Part shown: positions 1-41,000 of the stretch, in pieces | Layout: every line of letters starts with the position of its first letter | Position numbering within the stretch: the first letter of the stretch is position 1 | From: Ascaris suum | Taxonomy: Eukaryota; Nematoda; Chromadorea; Rhabditida; Ascarididae | DNA: 64,000 nt | NCBI GenBank assembly: GCA_013433145.1 | Contig: CM024169.1 | Span: 2,852,001 to 2,916,000 of the forward strand | Reading direction: 5' to 3' | The notes under the pieces: model-generated | What the model saw: only the letters and a program-made list of their open reading frames with translations | Database searches by the model: none | Told to the model about the DNA's origin: nothing | Position numbers and translations under genes: made by a program

Positions 1-2800
1 TGGGCGTTCGCTTCTATCGTTTTTGTCCTTTTCAACACATCGCACTTGCATGCAGCTCAACTCAACCGTTTGTCTATTGTTCATTTTAATTTCGAATCTC
101 AAGAAATTTTAATGAATTCATTAAGTTTTTTTTTTCCACTGGAACAGTTTGGTTTTTTCTAATTTTACTGGTCATTAGATCATAAAGTATTATTAGAATA
201 CTCGTGATTCGATCATACTCACTTATAGCCTAATCGGAATTTCTCATTTTTCTGTATGAAATAGTACATAAATTTTTTATTATTAAAAACACTGACCAGT
301 GAAAGTTTATCTCTTACGATTTTAAAGTTGTTTTGTGTTCATTCATAGTCAAATTCTTTATCAGTGCTCTGATTACCATGTTTAGTTTATCTTATCTCAT
401 TCGTATACTTATTAAATTTTCGCTTTATAGTGATTTATTGTTGAAAATCTTTAAGTCGAATTCATTGATGCATCTGATTTGGCTAGATCATAATAGCTTT
501 TTTCATTCCACACATTAACTCTACTCGTTTGGAGATATTTCTTTGAAAATTCTCCTGTCTCTATCTCTTCTTCGGCAAATCTGATGCAAATATAGCGCCA
601 GTGGCTAGCATACTCAAGCTTAGGTGGGAAGAATGCCACAAAAAAGAACGAAAGGCGACTTATTAGTAGTAGTTGACAGTTTGAAACAATCCAGTAAAAA
701 AGTTAAATTTGCAGTAAAATTAAAGAAATGCTTTAAAAAAAACTTTATTAACGAATGAAGAATTTCATTGGTGAAGAGAAGAAAATTTCTGCATTTTCTT
801 TACAAGAAACAAAGTTAAACCAATTCGCACGTCTTATAATTATTTAAAGTCAAACCCATTAGAGGGCTTATTTCTTGAGATCGTAACGTTTGCTTTCATT
901 GAGTAAGCCAATTCGCTCATCTCATAATGAAACATTTTAGGTTTTTTCTCTAAATTTCCCGAAGGAGAAGTTATGATGAGATCTACAAAAGATTAGATTA
1001 ATCTCTGATAGAACGGTTATAGGAACGGTAACGCGATTAGATCAGTCATGATTGCAGGAGATTGTCATTTAGTTTATGTTGAATGAAAAGGAGAGATGTG
1101 CAATCGCTATGAAAATCAACGATAAAAAAGTGCAATTTTAATGTTCACTTAACTGGACCGCATTGAAATATCCTTGTGAAGTCTTATTTAGACGATTATT
1201 CCATATAATCAAAGCATCATTAGTGTTCGGCGCTAAATATTCCACATGTAAATTTCAAAAATTTCCACGCTATCTTTATTATTTATTATTATCATTGTAA
1301 ACGATAACATAAATAGAGCCGTATAATGAAGAAGTAAACGTATGCAAGCAATATATAAATTTAGTTGAGGTTAACGAATGTGCAATAGCCTCTAAAATGA
1401 TGCTAGTCGAGAACGTATGGATGCATATATATTATTATATTGCCACAATGCGTTACAAATTTGAATTCGCAATGCGTATTATCGCAACATCTTCGCTACG
1501 TATATCTGTATCTATGAGGCGTTTGTTTTCTATCCGCGCAGTAATATCAAGTCGATAGCCACTAAATTCGACGCAATAAAATTTCATCGAAATGATTCAC
1601 ATTATATGTGAACCACCTCTATCATTTTTAAGTTGATCCACCAACTTCGAAAGGTGTTGTGCTATAAACATTTGAAGGTGACGAATAATTTCGATGCATT
1701 TAGCGAGTCGTTTCTTCACTTTGCATCACTCACGTCACAAAATGACTGGAGATGGCATAGTATGTGCTTTTTGCATTTGGCTTATCCCGCAACCCACAAA
1801 TTCCCAACAAATGTTAAAGCGTGCTAAAATAATGCCTCAAGATAAAAATCGGGCTGATGTAAAATGTATGCAAATTTTATGGCACTCTTGTTTGTCTATA
1901 ACTCAATTTGACTTCATGAATTAGCTTTAATATAGGTAATCGGTCACTTTATTGGTATGCATCAATAATTAGTGAACGTCTGTTTGGTAGAACATAAAAA
2001 AAGAAAGAAGTAAAAATGTTGATATATGTAGCAAAAAATGAACGAAAACTCTCACAGACATAATAAAAAGAGCAATACAAAGTGCTTATTAGTAAACAAA
2101 GTTCTTGTATCGTTTGATGGGATGATTTTGTGGATCTCGAGAGAAAAGTTTTCAAGGAATCTTCTCACTTTTCTCTTGAATACGGCAAAACAGATTCATC
2201 AATAAAACAACAGGGTAGTCTACGTAACAGTGCTGTTAATATTACGTTTAATGGTTCCCGATTGAAAGTTTCACACAAATGTATGATGAAATATTGCCAT
2301 AATATATTTTGCAGTGGTAAATTTGCATAGGTGCACAGGTGTATGTTTGTACGAGTAAACAAATCAGTTAAATTATGAATGCGTTATTTCAAATATATTT
2401 TTATTTGTTCACGACTAATGAAATCGATTGCTTGGCTAAGTGGAATGCAAAAGCGCACACTAGGCCAACTCTTCTGGCACGCTTCTTTGCTTGTTGCAAT
2501 GTAGAATGCAGAATCGACTCACCTCAAAAGTGATTGATTAAGTCGTATAGGAAGCTTTGCAGTAAGTGAAGAGGTTTCTAACGTGGCAAATTCCTTAATC
2601 GAATGAATTGAGACTGGAGAAGATATGGGAGAGGGAAGATTGAATAAAGGAAGAGAAATCTCGTTCTCTTCCTCTTTTCGCGCATTTCAACGCAGGAAAC
2701 AACGCGATTTCTTCTCAGTAATTCTCCAACCGAATCTCGTCTCCGGCGAGGACATATTGAACACTTTCGATACTTTTCGCTGTATATAGCTGTAGTTCAT
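1..2800. other. Mostly intergenic AT-rich DNA
   Basis: Apart from the weak exon at 528-618, I see no supported gene. Open frames here are short and A/T-driven. The stretch ends at the poly(A) signal of the minus-strand gene at 2801-2806. Confidence 0.6.
528..618 (-). CDS. Possible isolated minus-strand exon, unrecognised
   Basis: The minus strand reads open after an acceptor-like CACCTAAG: it starts LEYASHWRYICIRFAEEEIE, continues in a charged run and ends before a GTTAAT donor-like site. Composition is more protein-like than the surrounding AT-rich DNA, but no neighbouring exon was found and no family is recognised. It may be chance. Confidence 0.2.
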
Positions 2801-2812
2801 TTTATTACACAA

Positions 2813-3071
2813 TTAGCATTCGGCATTGAAAAATCGGATTTCCGACGTCAAAGAATCGCCGCTCTCGTGCTGTAATTATCGAAATTCAACTCTTCTGAGA
2901 ATAGAAACTCCCATAAATGTGTGAATTTCCACTTTTGAAAAACTTAACCGACAACCTTGGAATATAGCTAGAACTGCTCATTGATTTCGCGGCTGAAGTA
3001 ACAACGCTGCGCATATTACTTGAGGAAGAAATCGACGTTTTCACTTCTTGAAACAGTTCTTCGTACGGCAT
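2813..3071 (-). CDS. 3' end of a small minus-strand gene of unknown function (two exons seen)
   Basis: Two minus-strand exons, 3071-2949 (41 codons) and 2869-2813 (18 codons plus stop), are joined by a 79-base intron with a GTTAAG donor and an ATTACAG acceptor, both in phase 0. The first exon is rich in Ser (SSSSNMRSVVTSAAKSMSSSS); the second encodes HESGDSLTSEIRFFNAEC and a TAA stop. An AATAAA signal (minus strand, 2806-2801) follows the stop by only 7 bases, giving the very short 3' UTR common in nematodes. The ATG at 3071 may be the real start (59-residue protein) or an internal Met with exons further right; a coding-like minus block near 3141-3225 could be an upstream exon but its phase does not fit cleanly. 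I do not recognise the family. The Ser-rich tail would suit a cytoplasmic C-terminus of a larger protein, which is only a guess. Confidence 0.5.
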
Positions 3072-6000
3072 ATTGCTTCAGGTGTATTCTTGCTTCATGT
3101 TTCGAGGTTTCCTAGCCAGCTTATATCTTGCTTATTTTACAGGTAAATTTGAGGCAGTACTTAGTAGTAGGCTGTTGGTGTAGTTGTCGGCTTGCCTTAT
3201 GGTGGCCTCCTTTTCGCAACTCTTCACGATTAAAAAATTATCAGGAACTGATTCATTCGCCACTCATCAACGACATTTACCCATTCAAAAGTGAAATCTT
3301 TGCTAAGGATTCATAGGATAATAAAAATACGAAAATTTTTTTTTGCAGTTTGACAAGAAAATTAATGAAATAGGAAATTTATAGGAGTTTACAAAATCAA
3401 GAGAATTCATCTATCCTTCTCAACGGCAAGCAACAAAGTGATCGCTATATTCGTATTCCTCATTGTAACTCATTCATTTCAGAACGGCAAAAAGGCATAG
3501 TCTTTACTATCGATTTAGGTTAATTTATCTATATGCAAATATTGTTTCAATTTCTATCCATCACTACAGACAAAGTGTATTCTTCATTCTTTAGCACAAC
3601 GCACAATACAAATTGGTCTATGTTTGTGCAATGTTATATTACAACTTACTGCTTAAATATCTCCTATAATTATTAGAGCCCGAAAACGTTATTTCTTTCT
3701 TATTCATTATCATAAATTCTTTTTACAGAATGAGTCGCGCTCGATTTCTATTTTTACGTAGAAAAATGCGTTCACGAATTGGGCATATGCGTCTCTCTGT
3801 GTGTTTAGCAATTCAGATGGAATCACAACGCTGAAATAACGAAATTAGATGAAAATAAATCTCTGATTAGTGTTTAGAATAACTTTCAGATCTATCAACT
3901 TCGAAAATGATGAAAGCATTTAAAATTTGCATAAAAATCTTTAAGCAGCGTTCTCTGTTTACCAACAGTTGAAAAAAAATCTTTTGCTGAATGTTTGTAT
4001 AGTTGGCTAATTTCGGTGAAATATGAGTACATGTTGTATGTTTTATTACTCTCTAACAATTAACAACAGTGACTGATCCAACGAGCGGAATACAAAAAAT
4101 CAGATCGTGGGAAGTCCCATAGAGTATTTTTCCACTTGCTTCATTATTGTTTATCATCATGTGTCTTACCTTGCTTTCCAAATATTTTCTCACTTCTCAC
4201 TGCCATGGTTCTTTTCGCGCCGTTGCGCTAATGAATGTCTCGTATGGTGTTACGCATCGTTAAGGCGCAACATCCAGCTTGAGGGTATACAGAAGCGGCA
4301 GGGAGGAACTGGAAAGAAGAACGAGAAAAGAAGGAACTTTATTTTTAAATACCTTCATCAGTTCTTCTGAAAAAAAGCGTTTGCCAAGAAGACATAATGA
4401 CTAGCAGCACCAAATATCTATACACTGTGGTGATATCCATATAATATTTTACGGGCATAACAGTAATATCATACTCATATTTCACACTAATACTAACGTT
4501 GTCTTCATCTTCTATTCTTTTCATTTATTTATGAGGGAGGTTGAAAAATGATAGAGAGAAGAAGGAATTGTCTCCAGTAAAAAATAAATTTTTTTAATGC
4601 TTACAAATGCTTCTTACGAGGAAATGCTAGACCGTTGTGAAATATCAGCCTATCATAATTCTTTAAGCATCACTTATTGGCAGCTTAATAATATCATATC
4701 GAGCTATAAACTTCAGTGAGACATCGTTGTTTGCCAAAAATGATCTATATTAACGTTCTCGATTTCTCGATCATCATTTTATTTAGTTGATTTTAATTGA
4801 TGCATTTTTATATGATAGTAATAGAAATTTTCAAAAATATTTAAAGCGTTTTTGTTCTTATTTTACAAATAGAACTTTCTTTAAATATTACTAACTATCG
4901 AAATAACTATCAATAAAAAGCATAGAAAACTCTCTAAAAAGATTGCTGCAGTGACTATAATAGTTTTTTGTTTTTGATTACGAGACTTATGCAAATTTAT
5001 CACAGTATAGATTAGGGTACAATTTCGGCGTAATTTTTTTTTTTTTTTGGTTTGATTAAGATGTGTTCTGTTTATTTGAGCGCCACCAACGAAATATTTT
5101 TTTTTGTGCCACGAAATGAACGACGATACGATAAATAGCGCATTTACATTGCCATCCGAGCACGTCAGTTGCGAAATAAAATTGCTTCTGTGAGCAAATT
5201 GTGTAGTGGTCATGATGCAAAGTCCTGATTTCTATTCTAACTAATTTTCCCCTGAAAATGATCATTTTCTGAATTTGTAATTACGCGTCGTATCCAAGAA
5301 ATCAATGGGGAAGAATATCGGGGCTTACACAATATGTGCTTTTGCTTCCTGTTCACTCGACCAACTAATGTTAGAATTTGCCAACAAAAAAAAAGAATAT
5401 CCATAATGCCTCTAAATTTTGTGGATCGACCACCTTTGCAAATCCTTCACTAAAAATTCTTTTTTCTTCCACTACATCGATGCAAAATGAAAATCCACAT
5501 GATGTAAGATGCAGACGTATTTTTCATCACATTTAAATGGTTTCCTAATTAAATGAATCAACATAAGTTACAAGAGAGGAAGTCACTCTATGATATGCAT
5601 TAATATGTACGATGTTTATCACAACTCTATTTTCAATTGTCTCTCTATGGAAACAATCGCACAGATAGATGCATATGCATATAGATATCGCCATATTGTG
5701 ATTTTGCAATAACAAACCTCCAAGTGATCATGATAGTGACATGGATTATGAATATATCGTTTGAGGAAACTAGTGAATTTTAATACCTTATTTAATCGTC
5801 AAAAATTTCCGATTTCGCTCCGTTTCTTTCAGAATCTGAGAATCTCTTTCAGTGCGATCCGATTTCCTCATAATAAAGAACATCGTTACTCGTATTAATG
5901 CTTCAAAATAGGCTTATCACGTTACCCTTACTAACGATCATCACATAATGTCATAGTGATATCTAACTCGCAATTGTCATAGTGTCTCTCATATTCTCAT

Positions 6001-8998
6001 ATTTTTTTTAATATGCTGACTTGAAAATGATGATTGACAGTGAATATTATTTATAAGTTTCGAATTGTGAAGAAATTAGAAACAAAGCAACACAAATTTA
6101 ATTCATATCGAAATATTTCTTTTTCTTTGATTTTCTTTTTATATTTTCCATTTTTTTCTTTTTGTTGTTCATTGTGTCCATTTAAATGCGATATGTTTTT
6201 CCTCTAATTCATTCATTTTTATTTTTGAGTTTTTTCGTTGGAAGAAAAATTTCTAAATCTTTTCAAAAAAAAAAATTCCCTAATGAAAGTTTATATTTTG
6301 AATAAAATTTTACAATTTATGTAAAATTGAAAAATTTTATTTATACATATTAGCTATGATTTTATGCTTGATTTTCATATATTGTTGCAAAATTTCAACT
6401 CGAAATGTATCGATATTTCATATATTTCCTCATTTTTCAAATTCAATACGATGAATTTCCTTTTTAGGTAAGTGCTCGGGAAATTTCTAATTATCGAAAA
6501 AAAACGCACAAGTGGACAACTCTAGCAGTAAGTTTTTGCTAGTAAATATTTAATTCTTCCATCAATGTACTAATAGATTGCAAAATTTATCATGAAAATA
6601 ATGCATACTGCTTCCAAACAAAATCTCATCTTTCTCCTTTTCTTTGACATATATATGTGGGGGTATAGAGACAACAACACTTGAATAGAAGCTATTTCGT
6701 TCAGCATATAGTGAATTTTTTTTTTTTTTTGCAAACGTTGTGCTTTGATAAATATTCGTTTGTGATGTCGCTGAGAGATTAAAAAATTCACATTTTGCGA
6801 TAATCAAATCATCTTATCGATTAGAACAAAGAATCTTGAGGAATGATAACTAAAATGAAAATTGAAATAATTATCCATCTATTCGGGTAGGAATTTGCAG
6901 AAGATTTGAAAGTTTGAAACATTCAAGTAGATGTATGAAATTACTGAAAGCTTTTTTGAAAAATTCCATAAGATCTAGAAAAGAGACCGCAAAATGTCCT
7001 CATAAATAGAAAACGGAAGAAAGCGCCACATCGTTCAATTTAAAAAAAAATGCTCCTTCGCATTCTGTTTATTTCAGAAGATAAAATATGCGCAGAAAGT
7101 TTTAACTGATTTTTGCGGTTCTACAACTCTTCTGGGACCGAACTCTTTTTTAATGACCGACCGGCATGAAGTGAAAATCCGATCAATATAAGATACTTTA
7201 AATTATGCTGGACATTTTCGGATAGTTATGGATCATTGGGAAGGATAGAAGAAAATCCAGTTGTTGTCGAAGTGAAACCATAGATGCAAATATACTTTGC
7301 AAAGGTGCTGCAATGTTGCCAACGTTATTTGCAAAAGCCAATTTGAAAATACTATTGAGAGTGATAACGGCTGTCCCAAACTTTTCGTGGGCAGAAATGT
7401 TGCGTTGTAATATTTCGCATATTAATAAATAATAAATAATGTGTTTTAATTAAAAAAATCAAAATGTTTTCCCAATATTTTCGTGGAAGCGGACTTTTGG
7501 ATTAATTCTTGTTATTTTGCTTTTCGCAAAGGAAGTTGCGATTCTTGTGAAAGAGAGGAAACCCGCGCTCTCAGTCCGATACTTCAGACTTACAATAAGA
7601 CGGACCACTGCAACGAGACCACCTCATGCCCACCAACCTTTTCACCAACTGGCTGCAATGACATTTTATTGCTGACACTTCTCCTCTTTTGCAAGCGTCA
7701 CCTCGTCGATGTGTCAACTATCAATACCCTCCATCCTGCAGCCAAACCAACCACCACTGCCGGGAGCATATATGCGTTGCACATTCAACTGTAATAGAGC
7801 AGCCGATTTAGAGGGCTAAAGAAAAACCTATCGACACTCGTAGAATGCTCTGACATGTTTTCGCATTGCTCTTTGCATTGCCACTTCCTTCTGAGACCTT
7901 ACAAGGATTAGGATATGCACGTTGCGAACCGGTCGCGCACTAAACCCGTTGGTCATTGAAAACAATTATCGAAATAGCACTATCAGAATTTTGAGACTCT
8001 CCCATCACGAGAGCTTTGGGTACCCATGAATCATGGCTAGCACCTCGTACACTATTGCTTGATATATGTAATCGCACTTTTTCACCTATAAAGGGAGCGA
8101 CCGGTTTACCGGCGAAATGGTGGGGAAATCTCGTCCGATATTTTCATGAAACAAATCTTTCCTTGTTACAAACTGGCGAAGTGTTTTACACTAATATTTC
8201 TTGAAATCATATCGCGATTTCTAACTCATCTTTTTTGTGAGATCTTCAATATAGCAATATGGCATTGTTTCGATTGTCTTTCTTATTGACGAAATTCATG
8301 AGATTTGAAAGAAATTTTATAGTTACTCTTCTTAAATATTCATCGAATCATTTCCTATTGATCAAATGGGCTAAACGCACTAGAATATTTGCATATTTTA
8401 CCGTTGTGAAGACAAATTTTAGGGATTAGAATATTTACGATAAAATGATAATCTATTTGCACAAATGTACGACATTTTGCGAAGAGCGGCTGCCACTCGA
8501 ATAACTCATATCGTTTCGCTAAATTCAAAACAGTGATTGGTAGCAATTGTTTAAAGATGATTTTAGTTCCTAACTCACTTTAATAGTATATTCGGTGACA
8601 AATGAATCCTTTTAGAGGAAGTAATATATATTTTTTTAAATCCTCAAATAAAATAAATTTATAGATTTCAGTAGCAAAAATTGACATTAAAAGCGATTGC
8701 ATATATTGCAAACGAATGCTTCAAGAGGAGTTTCTTAACCGTTGAATTTCCTTTAGCTTCAGCTAACTGAGAGGTTTTTTTTTAATAGGCGAAGATTTGA
8801 AAGAGCGAATTTACATTGGTGAAATAATCCACTAACGTTTGAACAGGGACTTACAGGTATATTATTCTCACTTGCTTTCAACTAATCGGAATTGATGAAA
8901 AGAAGTTGATTGGAACAAAAATTGTTGAATGGGAGGTACAAAGTTTCTTTTACTCAAAAAAAGGAACAAGACTGTTAGAGTTTCAAGCTGTCGAAAGT
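3072..8998. other. Intergenic or intronic DNA without a supported gene
   Basis: AT-rich sequence with many homopolymer runs. A locally GC-richer block at 7483-7797 contains an open frame with Cys pairs and a CNETTSCPPTFSPTGCND segment, but no matching splice partners were found. The rest shows nothing I can call. The divergent genes to either side make this the likely place for their 5' regions. Confidence 0.5.
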
Positions 8999-9053
8999 AT
9001 GAAATCTTCTAGAAGGAACGCCCAAGTTGTGCACGGCATCGTGCAACGATTGA

Positions 9054-35637
<26,584 letters not shown>

Positions 35638-38061
35638 TAAGATACTATTTCATTATTATTTCGTTTCATTGTTAACAATTAAATCCCTCTAAGAATGGTT
35701 TTTTACTAAACCCATCGTCTAATGCGCTTTTGCAAGATTGATTTTCAAATCGAACTATTGCAAAAACATATCTATGCAAATTTTTGTTCATTGATGTCTG
35801 TCTGTAGAGTAGTTTCAATTCGGGGACCAGCCGGGCTAGTGTTGCAAAATTTGACCAATGTAATATGTACTACATGATGACTTCCTGACATTTGGAATTC
35901 GGAGAGAGCTGTAAACTTGCGAAGATGGGGAAGAATTTTGTAAAGGAAGAAATTTTTCACTGGTCCGATCTTCATTCAGCACTGATATTTTAATGAAGAA
36001 GCAATTAAATTGTGAACGTTTTATAGGGGTCGTCATATCTATCCAAATATATAGGCGATGCGTTCATAGTTCATTTTTCGTTGAAAAGTTTCGTATAAGA
36101 GATCCATATGCAAAAATGCGTATCATGTTTGCTCTTTTTATGCTTGCTGAGAATAATGTCGTATAAGAGTAGCATATTCAAGTAATGCAGATATACCTAG
36201 TGTATATATGCATAAGTCGGTGTTTTCTAATCCGGCTAATTGAAAGAAATGAGCAGAAAAACACACAAGCGGACCTGGCGCGATACGCGCTTTTGTAGTT
36301 ACGTTTACGATAGCAATCAGCTGCGTGAATAGTCAACAGCTTATGAAATATGCGCCAAATTGCATTAATACTTAACATGCGAAGGTTGTATGAGCGATTC
36401 TATGACGAAGAGGTTTTTTTGTGACCCAATCGTTGAAAAATGAATGCCGGTTCAGTGGAAATCTCCGAAAGTTTCAGCTTAAGTGAAAAATGTCGTAAAT
36501 ATTATGCCGCTTGGTTGCAGCTTCCTTGTTGGACGCGCAGATAGCTCCGGAAAGATGTTTCGAATGTAAATTTGAAAAGGGAATGAAATAGAAATGCCAT
36601 CGATTTTCAGAGAAGAGAGCATGATAGTGGAAGTAAAGTTGACGGAGAGGCGGAAAAGACGTTTTCGCTCTCCATCGGTGAGAACAACAGATCTCTCTTG
36701 CGTTCTTCCTGATGACAAAAGTAGAAATTCGGTTCTGTGTAAGCTTATTGCGCGAAGAAATAATTGTCGCAGCTTGCATACACATTTTGGCATGCTTCTT
36801 CCCACATAATTTTTGAGATTTCTATGAAGAGGGCAGGATATAGACACATTTGCACTTTGGCAATCCCACACATTTTGGCAGTTTCTTTTGTTCTATAAGC
36901 TTTCCAGTAATGATTATAGAGATTTCTAAGTTAAGAGATGAATTCATAAAGAGAAGGAAGATATATAGAGAGATAAAGAAATTTAGAGGAGGATTTATAA
37001 TGGGGAAAAATTGGATCTTGTTGCCGATAACGGTCGAAATTTGAAAAACGGAGAAGTATTTGCTATAATTTCCCTACTTGAACATTACCACGTCGCATTT
37101 CATCTTTATAGTGCCACGCGCAGCGCTGATCAACCAACACTATATATTGAAACAGCACGGGTTTAACTAGCCGAATTTAAAAATGGAAACATTTTGCAAT
37201 TATTTCATCGATTAGTTTATTTTATGCTTTCTTGTTCTCTTCGAAATTCACGTTATTAATCGCAATGAGCAGTTTGCATGAAATTGAAATAAAGTTGACT
37301 TAGAGGCGGAAAGAATTGCAAAGAAAGAATCGCTTTTCAAAGAGAGCTCATGCTCATTCGTTTCGCTTCTTGATTGCATATAAATCACTCAGTGTTATTT
37401 GCAAATGAGTTTTTGTGCACGTAACGCCGGAAAAGCTTCTTTTATCGGCTTTTTCCCACTTCTTCCAGTATTCTTCCTTAAGTGCAACTGGAGAAATAAG
37501 GGAAATAGCAAGTAAGGTATGTGCCATACGGTGAATAACTAATGGTTCACGAAAGACGATGCGTGAGCATGATAAAGAGCGATGTTGTCATATGCTTCAA
37601 AGTAGTGACATTTGTAATATGCGTCTAAGGACGTCTACTTTCTTGCGCTTCATAAAGAGGTGTGCGATTTGCCGACGCATTATCATATGGCGATGTTTAA
37701 AAGGAAAAGTAGAGCTTCCAAGCATGCTAGTTCAATTAAAAATTTCACAAGGGTGGTCACCGTTTTCAAATTTCAGGAGCTTTTCCAATCGGCCACCCAC
37801 CTCGCGCTTCCTTAAGAACAATATATTTTGCGTCTCCCTTCTGGAGTGGTTGCGCATAATGCTGCCCTCTGTTTTTCAATTGTCAGGCCCCCTTAATTTT
37901 GTGTTTTTGAAATGTCGTTCCCTGCCAAATGAGCGCTGATGAAAGAACAGTAGTGCGCAAACGTCGTGCGTCTTTCTGCTATAACAAATGAATACACTTC
38001 CGTTTTCCATATTACAGAAAATTGAACTAAGTTAATTGAGATGTCTTATTTTCACATTCAG
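35638..38061. other. Intron or intergenic stretch
   Basis: No exon supported. The minus-strand frame at 36479-36871 and the plus frame at 37559-37939 look non-coding or repeat-derived. Confidence 0.4.
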
Positions 38062-41000
38062 TGTATTATTGAAATCATCCTAAATGATGATGCCAATGAC
38101 GAAAAGAGCAGAGTGATTTTGCCGGTATCCATAATAGTTGACGCTTTCATTGCTCCGATTTTCTTCTCGGTTTTGACCTATAATCTTAGTGCTGAAATCG
38201 GTAATGCGAAGAAAATTCAGGATTCTTTGATCTGGGAACATGAATTCCAACGTAATTCCAACTAATGGTGAAACTTTTTTATTTCATTGTCAATCCACTG
38301 AGTTGCGCAGCAATTTCTGGATAATCACACTTGTTTAATTACCTGCGAAAAGAATTAATAATTTCTTCTCCCCACCTCGTCACCCTCAGGCATGATGAAG
38401 CAATCACCTCCATAAGAAATACTATGTAATACATATTATTTGAGGAAATATTTTTGGAGTTATTTTCAGGCGGGTTGTTGCAATGGTCGACCCTATCGGA
38501 GGATTGGTTTGCTGATCTCATATTGCCTTCATATGAAATTCGACAATTATTTGATGATATTATTGTAGTTGTATGCCTTATTTGTCAGATCTGTTAATCA
38601 GTGAACTTATCTAATACTGCAGTCGTTTGATTTTCATGACCGTGTCCACTTAAATTTCGCAAAAAGAAACACCAATTTTTCTATCAGATTCCAATGTGCA
38701 CTTAATTGTTTCAAACAATTGTAACTGATATCCGCAATATTACAGTATGTGTTATCTTGCTAATAAATGGAGCAAAAAAAAACCTATTTGACGTTTTCAG
38801 AATTAAAGGATCGACGAAATTGATTAAAACCTTTCTATTTTAGATATTCATAATCAGTTGGCCGTAACTTGTATATGCATTTGACTGTGATGTTCAACGA
38901 ATACTTTTAGACCCGAATGTGTGTATTTTTTGAATTATTTGACGTTCGAAGGGGTTTTTTAGGCGGTCGTTTCATTGTTTCACGAAAAAAGCGCTAAGAG
39001 CGATCGTTTTTCTTAGAGTTCAGTCACTCAGTGAGAAAATAATCTATTGTGCTATTGGCCATTTCAGCACTGATTTTTGCAGCATTCATACAAAAAAACT
39101 GTCCATCTATGGACAAATTTCAAACTTGATAACGATGGTTTTTATTCATACAAAAAAACAAACCAGTTCAATTGGCGAACTTTTCCACCTATTCAGATGG
39201 CATCCGAGATAAACGCGAAATGCTCTTCTGTAATATTTTTGCAATCCTCTTTCACGTGAATGCTCTAATTGTATACTAATAAATATTTATAGTGCAAGTG
39301 GAATATTTTTCAATGATTGAAAGAATATGCACGCCGATGTGATGCAACATACACTTTTGCAATCACTTGTCAACAGAATAAAGTCCAACATAACATTCAT
39401 CACTCTAGCAGAGTTGATTGAGTGCTTACATAGATCCTTCATAGACGAAGGGTTTTTCCAGGCGAATAACTAAGATTTGGTATGTGGCCGATCGCAAATT
39501 TCATATAAGCATTTAATCGCAATTATATGTTCAAATATTCCTATAAATATGTGGAATGTCTTGGAAGCCAAGAGGAACCTCCTTTAGAGTATGGAATACA
39601 CCTGGTAGGATATCAGCAGAGCAATTGTGAAGTCGACATGAAAAAAAGTAAGACTAAAAAACGACATGGAAAAGTAAGACTACAAGAAAGGAAGTAAAAA
39701 ACCGACCAAGTATATAAACTGTAAACAAGTAAATTGTCCTTCATTCGACTTCTTTTTCATGAGCTTACTCCTCCCCTTGCAAGGTAAAAACTGGCTGTTT
39801 TTCAGCTGCAAACAGACTTTTCAGTTGAACTAAACCGGTTGTGCTTGTGAACTTGACAGAATCTTGCAGTGAGCAATATTTCAAGAGAATGCGAGTAGTC
39901 ATAGCGAAACATATCACAGTGTGTCATTTAGCGATGAATAGGATATATCAGCGAATTTTGCCACATTAGCATTCCTCATTGGTGAGGTGAGATCATCAAA
40001 GGAAAGAGACACACACAGACATACAAATGTTCTTTCATCTATGATGATTCATCAGCATTTGTGTGCTTATCTAAACTATCCAAGCGCATGAAAAAGCGCT
40101 TAGTATGATGATTCATCGCCGCAATCCAATAGCTCATAAAAGGTGGAGGAACAAGAGGAGTAGCTCATTTTATGTTTACACTTCTTCCTTTTTAGTAGCA
40201 TTTCCCTTGTCCACGCAAGCAGCATGCAAGGAATTTCTTCCTCGGCGAAATACGCCTTTAATTAAGCGTTCTTGGACTAAACAACCCTTGAAATAGCCTT
40301 GAACTAACCAAAAAACCAGAAAATCTCCTTCCTCTTCCCTTCTACCGGTAGCGCCGAAAGTGAATACTTCCTTTGCTTGTTTGTCATCTTGGTTTCTTTT
40401 TCATAAGACAGCTTTCAATATTTCACCTTCCCTGCTAGGTGTAAAATACCGCATATTGCGCCTAAGCTGCACATCATCTTTTTTAAACGAGCGCATTAAC
40501 GCTGCAAGCACCGATGCTTACAACTTCATAACAGCTTGACATTAAATAATACTAAAGGTGGCTTTCATCTCGATTTTATATGTTTCGTTGCACTAATATT
40601 CCAATACATATGAATAATATCAGAATGTACACATGCAAATATTATCATGATGTACTATTCATGCATTCATGCTGGATAGAGTTTCAAACTTCGTAGCACT
40701 TTTCCCACTTCATGCTTGATTTTGACATCTTCTTATGCTTAGCTTAGATTGCATAATCAGTACAAACCGGCAGTGGTAACATATAAATGATTTACAGCGA
40801 AATTTCTCCAGCATTATGCAGATGTTTATCTTCAACGGTCCCCACGTTTTAACACACAGATCATTCATACAGAGCTGTAACAGGTAATAGTCAAAGTAAC
40901 GTCTCTACTCGTAATACATTTGCATGATCAAATGTCAGCCGCTTTAGCTTGGCTTCTTTCTATGTTTTTTTTTCTAATTTGTTTAGTAAAGGCGCGTTAC

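Noticed and set aside
36479..36871. Minus-strand open frames of 103 and 130 codons
   Set aside because: Two overlapping frames of similar quality, Arg/Phe/Ser-rich as expected for reverse reading of AT-rich DNA; no splice context.
37559..37939. Plus-strand frame of 126 codons
   Set aside because: Mixed composition, no splice signals, and the complementary strand reads like a dispersed repeat.
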